Shown: piece after piece, positions 9,367-17,095 of the stretch | How the letters are laid out: each line of letters begins with the position of its first letter | How positions within the stretch are numbered: the stretch's first letter is position 1 | Program-made: the position numbers and the translations under genes | Notes under the pieces: generated by a model | Database searches by the model: none | Told to the model about the DNA's origin: nothing | What the model saw: only the letters and a program-made list of their open reading frames with translations | Origin: Roseimaritima multifibrata | GTDB taxonomy: Bacteria; Planctomycetota; Planctomycetia; Pirellulales; Pirellulaceae | Assembly (NCBI RefSeq): GCF_007741495.1 | Contig: NZ_CP036262.1 | Span: forward strand, 3,472,001-3,536,000 | Reading direction: 5' to 3' | Length of the DNA: 64,000 nt

Positions 9367-10850
9367 ATACAAGTATTTCCGCAGTGGAGTCTGCACGAGC
9401 CGAGGAACTGCTGCGCGACCAACAACAGACTCTTCACACTCGTACCGATCGAGTGTTTGCAACGTTGATGGTTTTTCAGTGGGTTGCCGGGATCGCGGCG
9501 GCGGTATGGTTGTCCCCGCACACCTGGACCGGGGCGATGAGCGAGACTCACTTGCACGTATGGGCTGCGGTTTTTCTAGGTGGAGCGATTACCGCTGCGC
9601 CCGTTTTGTTGGTCTGGCTGCAACCTGGACATGTATTGACCCGCCATGTGGTCGCGGTCGGTCAAATGTTGACTTCTGGGCTATTGATTCATCTAAGCGG
9701 AGGCCGCATTGAGGCCCATTTTCATATTTTTGGCTCGCTTGCGTTTCTCGCCTGCTATCGGGACTGGCGGGTGATGGTGACGGCAACGCTTGTCATTATC
9801 GGCGATCACTGGATCCGCGGTTGGTTATGGCCCGAGTCGGTTTATGGTGTTCTGTCTGGGGCGTCGATGCGGTCCCTTGAGCATACCGGTTGGATTGTCT
9901 TTGAGGATATCTTCCTGTTTGTGACGATTCGCCACAGCGTGTTGGACATGAGCCGCAACGCCAGCATTCAGGCTCGGTTGGAATCGATCAATTCACAAAT
10001 CGAGCAGGAGGTACGGCGTCGCACCGAGCAACTAAGCCAGTCGGTGGCCAAAACGGTTATCGCCAGTCGAAAATTGTTGGAAGCCAACAACATGCTAGAA
10101 GAACGCAATGACGAACTTGATCAATTTACGTACATTGCCAGTCACGATCTTCAAGAGCCTGTTCGTAAACTGGTTTCCTTCAGTCAATTGCTGGAACAAG
10201 ACATTGATGGCGAATTGAATGAGGATGCCCAACGTGACCTGGGGTTCATCGTCGACGCGGCGAAGCGAATGAAGACTCTGGTTCAAGCATTGCTCGATTT
10301 CTCGCGTATCGGACGATCTGCTATGCAACAACAAAGCGTTGACCTAAATCACTGCATCGATGACGCGTTGTTTGCCCTCGACTTGCGTATTCAGGAGACC
10401 GATGCCACGATTACTCGCGACGAATTTCCTATCGTTGTCGGCGATCAGATGATGTTGACGCAGCTTTATCAGAATCTGATTAGCAATGCGTTGAAATTCA
10501 TTAAGGATAAAACACCTCAAATTCATTTGACCGCATCCTGCGTAAACGACCGTTGGGTCTTTGGCGTCCGCGACAATGGTATCGGGATGAAAAAAGAATA
10601 CACGGATCGAATATTCCAGCCGTTCCAGCGGCTGCACGGACGCAGCGAGTACGAGGGGACGGGGATCGGTCTGTCGATCTGCAAGAAGACTGTCCAGCGT
10701 CATGAGGGAGATATCTGGGTAGAATCCGAACTGGGGGCAGGATCGCATTTCTTGTTCAGCTTGCAAACCCATCAGCCTGAACCTGTCCCAGTAGCGCCCG
10801 TGGGCGTTGGCAGTGCCGCATTGGAGATTGCCCCCGTATCGGCGTCATAA
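9351..10850 (+). CDS. Membrane histidine kinase
   Basis: 499-aa sensor kinase. The start at 9351 (MLSSLNTS) overlaps the end of the RedB-like gene. The N-terminal half (residues 35-200) has about five or six hydrophobic segments and a His-rich stretch, GGRIEAHFHIFGSLAFLACY then RDW, a conserved feature of this sensor group that may bind metal or a cofactor. A coiled coil (205-258) leads to HisKA with the phosphorylated His at about 265 (YIASHDLQEPVRKL), then HATPase_c with N box QNLISNALKF, G1 DNGIGM and G2 GTGIGLSICKK. The DLQEPVR type of H box is common in kinases that pair with Rcp1-like regulators, and such a regulator follows 43 bp downstream. Confidence 0.95.
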   Translation: MLSSLNTSISAVESARAEELLRDQQQTLHTRTDRVFATLMVFQWVAGIAAAVWLSPHTWTGAMSETHLHVWAAVFLGGAITAAPVLLVWLQPGHVLTRHVVAVGQMLTSGLLIHLSGGRIEAHFHIFGSLAFLACYRDWRVMVTATLVIIGDHWIRGWLWPESVYGVLSGASMRSLEHTGWIVFEDIFLFVTIRHSVLDMSRNASIQARLESINSQIEQEVRRRTEQLSQSVAKTVIASRKLLEANNMLEERNDELDQFTYIASHDLQEPVRKLVSFSQLLEQDIDGELNEDAQRDLGFIVDAAKRMKTLVQALLDFSRIGRSAMQQQSVDLNHCIDDALFALDLRIQETDATITRDEFPIVVGDQMMLTQLYQNLISNALKFIKDKTPQIHLTASCVNDRWVFGVRDNGIGMKKEYTDRIFQPFQRLHGRSEYEGTGIGLSICKKTVQRHEGDIWVESELGAGSHFLFSLQTHQPEPVPVAPVGVGSAALEIAPVSAS

Positions 10851-10893
10851 CAACCTTTTGTCCGACCGACCCATCTGCTGTCATCCACATGAA

Positions 10894-11376
10894 ATGGACT
10901 CCATGCAAGAAGAACCGTTGAGAAGCCAAAAGAAAGCCGTGATTCTGCTGGTCGAAGACGACCCCGGGGATCAGGAATTAACGCGTCGCGCGCTTAAACA
11001 CGAATCGATCCGTATTGATCTGCGAATTGTCAACGACGGGGAGCAGGCGATGGCCTATCTGCTTCGAAACGGTGGATATGAAGATCCCGTGCACTCGCCG
11101 ACGCCTGATTTGATTCTTCTGGATCTAAATATGCCCAAAATGAATGGGCGTGAAGTGTTGATCGATCTGAAAAAATGCCAGCGATTGGCACGCATTCCCG
11201 TTGTCGTGCTGACGACCAGCGAACAGGAAGCGGACATTCTCCGCAGCTACGATTTGGGATGCAATTCCTACATCCAAAAGCCGGTCGACATTGACCAATT
11301 CGTACAATCCGTGCGTCAACTTGGGACTTACTGGTTTTCTGTCGTGACTTTGCCTTCGGCGGTTAGGCCGATCTAG
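10894..11376 (+). CDS. Rcp1-type single-domain response regulator
   Basis: 160-aa receiver domain without an output domain. The start is taken at ATG 10894; ATG 10903 is also possible. The acidic pair is in LLVEDDPGDQELTRRAL, the phosphorylated Asp is residue 77 (LILLDLNMPKMNG), the Thr is in VVVLTTS and the Lys in YIQKPVD. The DPGDQELTRRAL and NDGEQAMAYLLRNGGY segments are typical of Rcp1-like regulators that accept phosphate from phytochrome-like kinases. It very likely acts with the kinase 43 bp upstream and passes the signal by protein-protein contact, since it lacks a DNA-binding domain. Confidence 0.93.
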   Translation: MDSMQEEPLRSQKKAVILLVEDDPGDQELTRRALKHESIRIDLRIVNDGEQAMAYLLRNGGYEDPVHSPTPDLILLDLNMPKMNGREVLIDLKKCQRLARIPVVVLTTSEQEADILRSYDLGCNSYIQKPVDIDQFVQSVRQLGTYWFSVVTLPSAVRPI

Positions 11377-11693
11377 AAGTCGTCACTGTGGAGCAAAAAC
11401 TGATTTCCAGCTGTGCGTTCACCCACGCCGTCCCTGACTAATCCGATTGCTCCAAAACGGTCATGCTGCGGTGGAAGTCGTTTAGCGTCTGAATTCGAAA
11501 TTTGGCGACACTGATCGGATCGTTAAAGCGACTTTGGCCGATGGGGACACAAAAGCATGTGATGTCATGCTGTCTGGTTTGGACGACAAAAAGGTTCTCG
11601 ATACTTTGATTTATCGCGTCCAGGACTACCTCTGTTAGAATACTGCCACCCTCAATGAAGGAACACTGACCAGCGTCTCACGGATTCGTGTCG
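11377..11693. other. Intergenic region with a short open frame at 11492-11638
   Basis: 317 bp. The 48-codon frame at 11492-11638 (ending DKKVLDTLIYRVQDYLC) reads like protein in composition but has no start codon near its beginning and follows an in-frame stop, so it may be the tail of a decayed gene. No family recognised. Confidence 0.4.
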
Positions 11694-12275
11694 ATGAAAC
11701 TTCCTGTGTTACTAAAGAACATTCGGCAGTGCCGAGAATGCGGACCGCATCTGGCGCTGGGAACTCGACCCGTCGTACAGGCTGCGTCCGAAGCAAAAAT
11801 CTTGATCATCGGACAAGCCCCGGGGCGTCGAGTCCATTTGTCGGGCATCCCCTGGGACGATGCCAGCGGAGGTCGCCTGCGAGATTGGATGGGCATTCAA
11901 CGCGATTCGTTTTATGATCCAGCTGCGGTTGCCATCATGCCGATGGGCTTCTGTTATCCGGGCAGCGGTAAATCAGGCGACTTGCCGCCAAGAAGAGAAT
12001 GTGCCCGTCTGTGGCATCAAGCTTTGTTGGAACAGTTGACGGCAATCAAACTGACGCTGTTGATTGGTGCTTACGCGCAGGCCTATTATTTGCCGAAAGA
12101 AAGCGGGAGCACGCTTACCGAAAACGTGAAGAATTGGCGATCCTTTGCACCCACTGTTTTTCCGCTCCCGCATCCGAGTCCCCGAAACAACGGATGGCTG
12201 AAGCAGAATCCGTGGTTCGCCAACGATGTTCTGCCGATGCTTCAGCAAACCACCGCTGAACTTCTCAATGAATGA
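11694..12275 (+). CDS. Uracil-DNA glycosylase family protein
   Basis: 193-aa protein of the uracil-DNA glycosylase fold. A GTG two codons upstream (11688) is an alternative start. The marks are CRECGPHLALGTRPV with two Cys near the N-terminus, the first active-site loop ILIIGQAPGRRVH, GIPWDDASGGRLRDWMG, and the second loop PLPHPSPRNNGW, which holds the catalytic-type His of the family. Only two N-terminal Cys are evident, so a full 4Fe-4S cluster as in families 4 and 5 is unlikely. Such proteins remove uracil or related damaged bases; activity on uracil is not shown by the sequence. It is a single gene. Confidence 0.85.
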   Translation: MKLPVLLKNIRQCRECGPHLALGTRPVVQAASEAKILIIGQAPGRRVHLSGIPWDDASGGRLRDWMGIQRDSFYDPAAVAIMPMGFCYPGSGKSGDLPPRRECARLWHQALLEQLTAIKLTLLIGAYAQAYYLPKESGSTLTENVKNWRSFAPTVFPLPHPSPRNNGWLKQNPWFANDVLPMLQQTTAELLNE

Positions 12276-12511
12276 TCAGCGGGGGAATACGGAGCAGGGT
12301 AGGGGAGGCGCGATGGTAACCCAATGGATGCGATTCCTTTGACGATCGCCAAGTGAGTGGATTCATCGATGTTGTTTACTCGATCGTGGATAAACCGTAT
12401 TCTGTTCGGTTCTCTGAATCTTTGGTAACGGATTCAACGTGACCGCGGATCTGCCCGTTGAATTCATAGATCCGCTGCGTTTTGTTGTTCCGTTTTTTGT
12501 TAGTTCGCACC

Positions 12512-12853
12512 ATGTCGGATACATCCTCAAAACATGATTGTTGTTCGATCACGGTCATTCTTTTGAATGGACAGGAACGGGTCGTTCAATTTAGGCCGCA
12601 CGCCTACAACAATTTGATGGAATTGATCGTCAACGAGTTGTACGAGGACATTGGTGATTGCAAAGGGCACGCGTGGTGCGGAACCTGTCACGTCCAGATC
12701 GTGTCGGGTGAGCTAACCGAAGAAATGAATCGCGACGAAACGATGACGCTAGAAAATCTTCCCAACACCATCACGTCCAGTCGGTTGGCATGTCAGATCA
12801 TGACCGACGAGCTGATCGACACGATGGTATTTCGCGTACTCGGCGATGTCTAA
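12512..12853 (+). CDS. 2Fe-2S ferredoxin (adrenodoxin-like)
   Basis: 113-aa soluble ferredoxin. The start at 12512 (MSDTSSKHDC) is preferred; an upstream ATG at 12482 adds ten hydrophobic residues. The cluster ligands follow the adrenodoxin pattern: C-x5-C-x2-C in GDCKGHAWCGTCHVQI and a fourth Cys in SRLACQI, 36 residues later. The pattern fits the ferredoxins that donate electrons to P450s, ring oxygenases or Fe-S assembly; no such partner is adjacent. It lies 250 bp upstream of the sialidase-like pair on the same strand but is probably a separate unit. Confidence 0.92.
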   Translation: MSDTSSKHDCCSITVILLNGQERVVQFRPHAYNNLMELIVNELYEDIGDCKGHAWCGTCHVQIVSGELTEEMNRDETMTLENLPNTITSSRLACQIMTDELIDTMVFRVLGDV

Positions 12854-12980
12854 AGGGACTGCGCTGACACATTCTTGATGCGCACTCCATTATCCACAGA
12901 AAGTTCCGATTCGATTTTGGGACTAGCGCAACGAAGGTGTGGGTTTTGTGGTGTCGGTTTTGTCGGGAACTTAGCAGAAG

Positions 12981-13101
12981 CGGGTTGTTTGCAGGTCGGA
13001 AGGAGTCAGAATGAGGCCCCACCCATACCGTTGCTTGCCCTGCCTCTTCCGGCTTGAATCCTGTCGATAGGCGGCATCAAAGATTAGGAAATAGAAACGC
13101 C
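12981..13101 (+). repeat. Conserved 121-bp leader, copy 1 (partner at 14646-14766)
   Basis: The 121 bases before each sialidase-like start codon align without a gap between the two copies (constant offset 1665) and contain perfectly matching blocks, such as the one around 13018-13051. Looser similarity continues another ~70 bp upstream. The leader is part of the tandem duplication and may carry shared control signals. Confidence 0.75.
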
Positions 13102-14502
13102 ATGCCAAACCAAGTTTCGTTTGTTCGCCAAGCCATCCCAGCCTTAACGGCTTGTTGCCTCATCGCCAGTTTGCTACTCAGCTTTCCCGCGGCGGTACGT
13201 GCGCAGACAGTCGATCCAGAATCCGTACTGGGTGACACCACGATGCCGCCAGCCGACGATGTGTCGCAAAATTTCCCTTATGGGATTACGGGCAAGACGC
13301 CACCCTCTTTGACCAAAGTCAATTACAAGGGACAAAAGCCTTATCACAAGCACCGTATTAATTTGCGGGTCTTTCAAGGCTGTCCGCAGGTCGAGATCTC
13401 CGAAGAGGGACGGCTTTGGGCAACTTGGTTCGGATCGAACATCCAAGCCGAACGAGCGCCGGTCATGAAGGACCAATTCTCGGTCATCGCGACTTCCGCA
13501 GACGATGGCAAGACTTGGAAAGAGGTTTTTATCTTCGACCCTAGCGAGCTGCTTGGCGGGGGAGCATCGGATCCCATTTTGTGGAAAGACCCCAAGGGGA
13601 ATATCCGCTTCTGCGGCCGGCGGAATATCGAGTTTCAAGTCAAAGATGAATTCGCGTCCTCGGCGTGGGAATTCACCATGGTTGACCCTGAAGACGAACA
13701 TACGGAATGGAGTAAGCCGCGTCTGCTTGGAAACAAACTCATCTCAGCCATGAAACCGTTGATTTTTCCGGACGGCACCATTTTGCGCCCGATGGACGAT
13801 CTCAAGCTAGTCGGCAAACCGGACAAGGTGCGGATTCGCTTTTTGAAAGAGGACGTCGATGGCAAGCCGCTATTCGTTTCTGAATTCCCGGCAGATAACG
13901 ACGCGGTATTTGCGGAACAAATGCCCATCATCCGAAAAGACGGTAGCCTCTTTACCTTCTACCGCGCATTGAAGGGCCAGAAGTTTGCCGAATCTTTTGA
14001 CGGTGGCAAGAGCTGGAAGCTGGGTGGTTATTTCCCGATGCAGTTCTCGGTCAACACAAAGTGCATCCTCAAAACACTTCCTTCAGGAAGAGTCTTACTA
14101 GTCGCAAACGACGTTCAGGTGAAAGCCGAGAAGGGCAAGGATGTTTATTTCTACAACGACGAGAATGGTAAAGAACAGAAGCTGAAAAAACAGGTGACTT
14201 CGAGGACTCGAATGACCGCCTACTTAAGTGACGACGACGGCAAAACTTTTCCACATAAAATGCTTTTATGTGACGATGGTCAGATCAGCTATCCTTCGAC
14301 GACACTCGGTAAAGATGGGGCGATCTACATCGTCTACGACCAAGGGCGTGGCGTGATCGGCCAGCAGGCAGTCTTTTTGTCAAAGATTACAGAAGAAGAT
14401 ATTCTTGCGGGCGAAATCGTGAACGCCAAAAGCTTCTTGAACAACACCGTCAGCCGCCCTAGCGATCATGGAGGCGGACGCCGCGAAGGCGACAGACTCT
14501 AA
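13102..14502 (+). CDS. Secreted sialidase-like Asp-box protein, copy 1
   Basis: 466-aa exported beta-propeller protein of the sialidase superfamily (BNR/Asp-box). The start at 13102 opens a Sec signal peptide ending in a VRAQ cleavage region; a longer frame exists but lies in the duplicated leader. Asp-box repeats are visible as SADDGKTWKEV, SFDGGKSWKLGG and SDDDGKTFP, with RKDGSLFTFYRA between. The first copy of a tandem pair: the second begins 264 bp downstream, with identical length. Whether it cuts sialic acid or another exo-glycoside is unknown; planctomycete members of this family usually act, by inference, on extracellular glycans. The 3' end has HGGGRREGDRL. Confidence 0.88.
   Translation: MPNQVSFVRQAIPALTACCLIASLLLSFPAAVRAQTVDPESVLGDTTMPPADDVSQNFPYGITGKTPPSLTKVNYKGQKPYHKHRINLRVFQGCPQVEISEEGRLWATWFGSNIQAERAPVMKDQFSVIATSADDGKTWKEVFIFDPSELLGGGASDPILWKDPKGNIRFCGRRNIEFQVKDEFASSAWEFTMVDPEDEHTEWSKPRLLGNKLISAMKPLIFPDGTILRPMDDLKLVGKPDKVRIRFLKEDVDGKPLFVSEFPADNDAVFAEQMPIIRKDGSLFTFYRALKGQKFAESFDGGKSWKLGGYFPMQFSVNTKCILKTLPSGRVLLVANDVQVKAEKGKDVYFYNDENGKEQKLKKQVTSRTRMTAYLSDDDGKTFPHKMLLCDDGQISYPSTTLGKDGAIYIVYDQGRGVIGQQAVFLSKITEEDILAGEIVNAKSFLNNTVSRPSDHGGGRREGDRL
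13282..13397. repeat. 116-bp tract identical to 14947-15062
   Basis: Inside the two sialidase-like genes this 116-bp stretch is identical base for base, while flanking coding sequence differs at many silent and non-silent positions. The first mismatches are at 13281/14946 and 13398/15063. Confidence 0.9.
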
Positions 14503-14505
14503 CTA

Positions 14506-14527
14506 GGCCCGGTTCCTACCTGCCGGC
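14506..14527. repeat. GGCCGGT-type intergenic palindrome, diverged copy
   Basis: The sequence just after the first sialidase-like stop codon reads GGCCCGGTTCCTACCTGCCG, an imperfect form of the palindrome found at 38725-38743 and elsewhere. Confidence 0.5.
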
Positions 14528-14645
14528 GGCTTTGCGGGCGGGTGAATCGGTTTCTATCAGTGTCGTGTGACTGGTGAGAATCGGCTCCATCGGTATTGGG
14601 ACCAGCGTAACGATCTGTTGGCTTTTATTGGGAACCGAACGGAAA

Positions 14646-14766
14646 CGGGTTGTTTACAAGGCGGAATGAGTCAAAATGAGGACCCACCCATACCGTTGCT
14701 TGCCCTGCCTCTTCCGGTTTCAATCCTGTCGATAGGCGGCATCAAAGAATAGGAAACCGAAGTCCC
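14646..14766 (+). repeat. Conserved 121-bp leader, copy 2
   Basis: Partner of the leader at 12981-13101. The block around 14683-14716 and the segment CCTGTCGATAGGCGGCATC are identical to copy 1. Confidence 0.75.
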
Positions 14767-16167
14767 ATGCCAAACCAAGTTTCGTTCGTTCGCCAAACCG
14801 TTCTAGCTTTAACGATTGGCTGTCTGATCGCCAGCTTTCTACTTAGCTATCCGTCGACGACCCACGCCCAAGACGTCGATCCCGAATCGGTGCTGGGCGA
14901 CACCACCATGCCGCCAGCCGACGACGTGTCGCAGAATTTCCCGTACGGGATTACGGGCAAGACGCCACCCTCTTTGACCAAAGTCAATTACAAGGGACAA
15001 AAGCCTTATCACAAGCACCGTATTAATTTGCGGGTCTTTCAAGGCTGTCCGCAGGTCGAGATTTCCGAAGAGGGCCGGCTTTGGGCAACTTGGTTTGGGT
15101 CGAATGTCCAAGCCGAACGAGCGCCTTTTCACGAGGACCAGTTCTCGGTCATCTCCACCTCTGCAGATGATGGCAAGACTTGGAAGGAAGTCTTTATCTT
15201 CGACCCCAGCGAAATGCTTGATGGGGGCGCATCGGACCCGATGCTGTGGAAAGATCCCCAGGGCAATATCCGCTTCATCGGCCTTCGAAACATCGATTTT
15301 AAAGGCAAGGACGAATTCGCCTCTTCCGCATGGGAATTTACCATGCTCGACCCCGAAAACGAACATACCGCTTGGACCAAGCCGCGTCTGCTTGGAAACA
15401 AAAACATCTCTGTCATGAAGCCGCTCATTTTCCCTGACGGCACAATCATGCGCTCCATGGACGACTTTAAACTTGTCGGCAAACCCGACAAAGTTCGAAT
15501 TCGCTTTTTGAAAGAGGGCGTCGACGGTAAGCCAATATTTGTTTCTGAATTGCCTGCAGATAACGACGCGGGTTTTGCGGAGCAGATGCCTATCATTCGA
15601 AAAGATGGCAGCCTGTTCACTTTCTACCGTGCCAAAAAGGGACAGAAATTTGCCGAATCCTTTGACGGTGGCAAGAACTGGAAGCTTGGGGGCTATTACC
15701 CGATGCAGTTCTCGATCAACACCAAGTGCATCCTCAAAACGCTCCCATCAGGCAGAGTGTTGTTGGTTGCAAACGACGTCCAGATGAAAAAGGAAGGCGG
15801 AAAAAACAAATATTATTACACCGACGATAGCGGTCAGGAACGCATCCTGGATAAAAACCCGACGTCGCGGACTCGCATGACCGCTTTCTTAAGCGACGAC
15901 GACGGGAAAACGTTTCCCCACAAAATGCTTTTGTCGGACGATGGCCAGATCAGTTACCCCTCGGCGACCGTCGGTAAAGATGGAGCTATCTACATCGTTT
16001 ACGACCAAGGGCGAGGCGTGATCGGGCAGCACGCGGTCTTTTTGTCAAAGATAACGGAGGAAGATATTCTTGCGGGCGAGGTTGTGAACACTGAAAGCTT
16101 TTTGAACAACACCGTAAGCCGTCCCAGCGATCATGGTGGCGGACGCCGCAAAGGGGACAAACTCTAA
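14767..16167 (+). CDS. Secreted sialidase-like Asp-box protein, copy 2
   Basis: 466 aa, the same length as copy 1, with every position offset by 1665 bases and no net insertion or deletion. The signal peptide is diverged (LLSYPSTTHAQD) while the first propeller segment NFPYGITGKTPPSLTKVNYK is identical. Asp boxes SADDGKTWKEV, SFDGGKNWKLGG and SDDDGKTFP are kept. Copy-specific changes cluster in DPSEMLDGGASDPMLW and in the KKEGGKNKYYYTDDSGQE loop, so the two may differ in substrate or regulation. Probably transcribed from its own duplicated leader. Confidence 0.88.
   Translation: MPNQVSFVRQTVLALTIGCLIASFLLSYPSTTHAQDVDPESVLGDTTMPPADDVSQNFPYGITGKTPPSLTKVNYKGQKPYHKHRINLRVFQGCPQVEISEEGRLWATWFGSNVQAERAPFHEDQFSVISTSADDGKTWKEVFIFDPSEMLDGGASDPMLWKDPQGNIRFIGLRNIDFKGKDEFASSAWEFTMLDPENEHTAWTKPRLLGNKNISVMKPLIFPDGTIMRSMDDFKLVGKPDKVRIRFLKEGVDGKPIFVSELPADNDAGFAEQMPIIRKDGSLFTFYRAKKGQKFAESFDGGKNWKLGGYYPMQFSINTKCILKTLPSGRVLLVANDVQMKKEGGKNKYYYTDDSGQERILDKNPTSRTRMTAFLSDDDGKTFPHKMLLSDDGQISYPSATVGKDGAIYIVYDQGRGVIGQHAVFLSKITEEDILAGEVVNTESFLNNTVSRPSDHGGGRRKGDKL
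14947..15062. repeat. 116-bp tract identical to 13282-13397
   Basis: Second copy of the identical tract within the sialidase-like pair, in the coding region for residues about 61-99. Confidence 0.9.
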
Positions 16168-16498
16168 GGACCGCTGGCTCTGACCGAATGCTATCTGCTT
16201 TCTGAGCGGAGCGGCGCGAGTTGTTCGGAAATTTTTCTCCGCTTTCGAATAAATCCACAGGCAGGTTGCGCCGTTCCGCTGGGAAATCCGCCCGCAGATG
16301 GCAAAATCTGTGGCATTTGGCTCTGGCCGGGTGATGCTTGTGCGGCGTCTATAGGTGGCAATGTTTGTGCCTGGTCAGAACGGGCACAATGGTGTTTGTT
16401 TGGCCGTGAGGACTTCCCCCCCCTCTGAAAATCCTCGGAATGACGAACTTGCAGAAATTGGGGGTAACTTCCTGGCTACTTCTGCCATATAGGTTTAC
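16168..16498. other. Intergenic region upstream of the ECF sigma gene, with a short dispersed repeat
   Basis: 331 bp. The 27 bases at 16234-16260 match 48716-48742 at 25 positions. The promoter of the ECF gene should be here; the segment GGGTAACTTCC about 35 bp before the start codon could be part of an autoregulated promoter, but this is a guess. Confidence 0.5.
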
Positions 16499-17095
16499 AT
16501 GGCTTCAAATACACAACCTGACGATTCACAGATCGACGCGGCTTTACTGCGAGTTTCTCGCGGTGACACCGCCGCGTTTGAGGTGATTATCCGCCGATTT
16601 GAACGTTCCTTACGTACTTGGTTGGCTGTTCATGCACCGCCGGGTGTGGATGTCGATGATATCGCTCAACGTAGTTTTATCGCAGCATTTACGCGGTTTA
16701 GTGAATTCGAATTGGGAACGAACTTTGAAGCTTGGCTGTTTACGATCGCGAAGTTTCAATTGCGTACGGAAACAACTCGGCTTCGTCGGATTGCTGACTA
16801 CCACACCCGCTACGGTCCCGATTTGCTCCAACGCGAGCTTGCCCGGCGAAGCGACAATTCCTCCGAAGCATGGAAGATGCGGTTGGAGTACTTGCAAAAC
16901 TGTTTGGGGGCTCTGGATGAACGTCCGCGGCGGTTTGTTTCCTGGCGGTACGACGAACAGATCTCGTTGGATGAAATGGCAAGCCGCAGTGGTCGGTCGG
17001 TACCGGCCGTAAAAAAGCAGCTGTGGAAGATCCGGCAAATGCTTCAACAGTGCGTGGAAGATCGCATTTCTGCGGTCGAAGGAGGCGTCACGTGA
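16499..17095 (+). CDS. ECF sigma-70 factor (Rhodopirellula/Verrucomicrobium type)
   Basis: 198-aa alternative sigma factor. Region 2 is at about residues 20-95 (ERSLRTWLAVHAPPGVDVDD, IAQRSFIAAFTRF, FEAWLFTIAKFQLR) and region 4 at 130-190 (LDERPRRFVSWRYDEQISLD then EMASRSGRSVPAVKKQLWKI). The sequence fits the group named after Rhodopirellula and Verrucomicrobium. The last codons share four bases (GTGA) with the start of the next gene, which encodes a FecR-domain membrane protein, so the two are co-translated and the downstream protein is its likely regulator. Confidence 0.95.
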   Translation: MASNTQPDDSQIDAALLRVSRGDTAAFEVIIRRFERSLRTWLAVHAPPGVDVDDIAQRSFIAAFTRFSEFELGTNFEAWLFTIAKFQLRTETTRLRRIADYHTRYGPDLLQRELARRSDNSSEAWKMRLEYLQNCLGALDERPRRFVSWRYDEQISLDEMASRSGRSVPAVKKQLWKIRQMLQQCVEDRISAVEGGVT

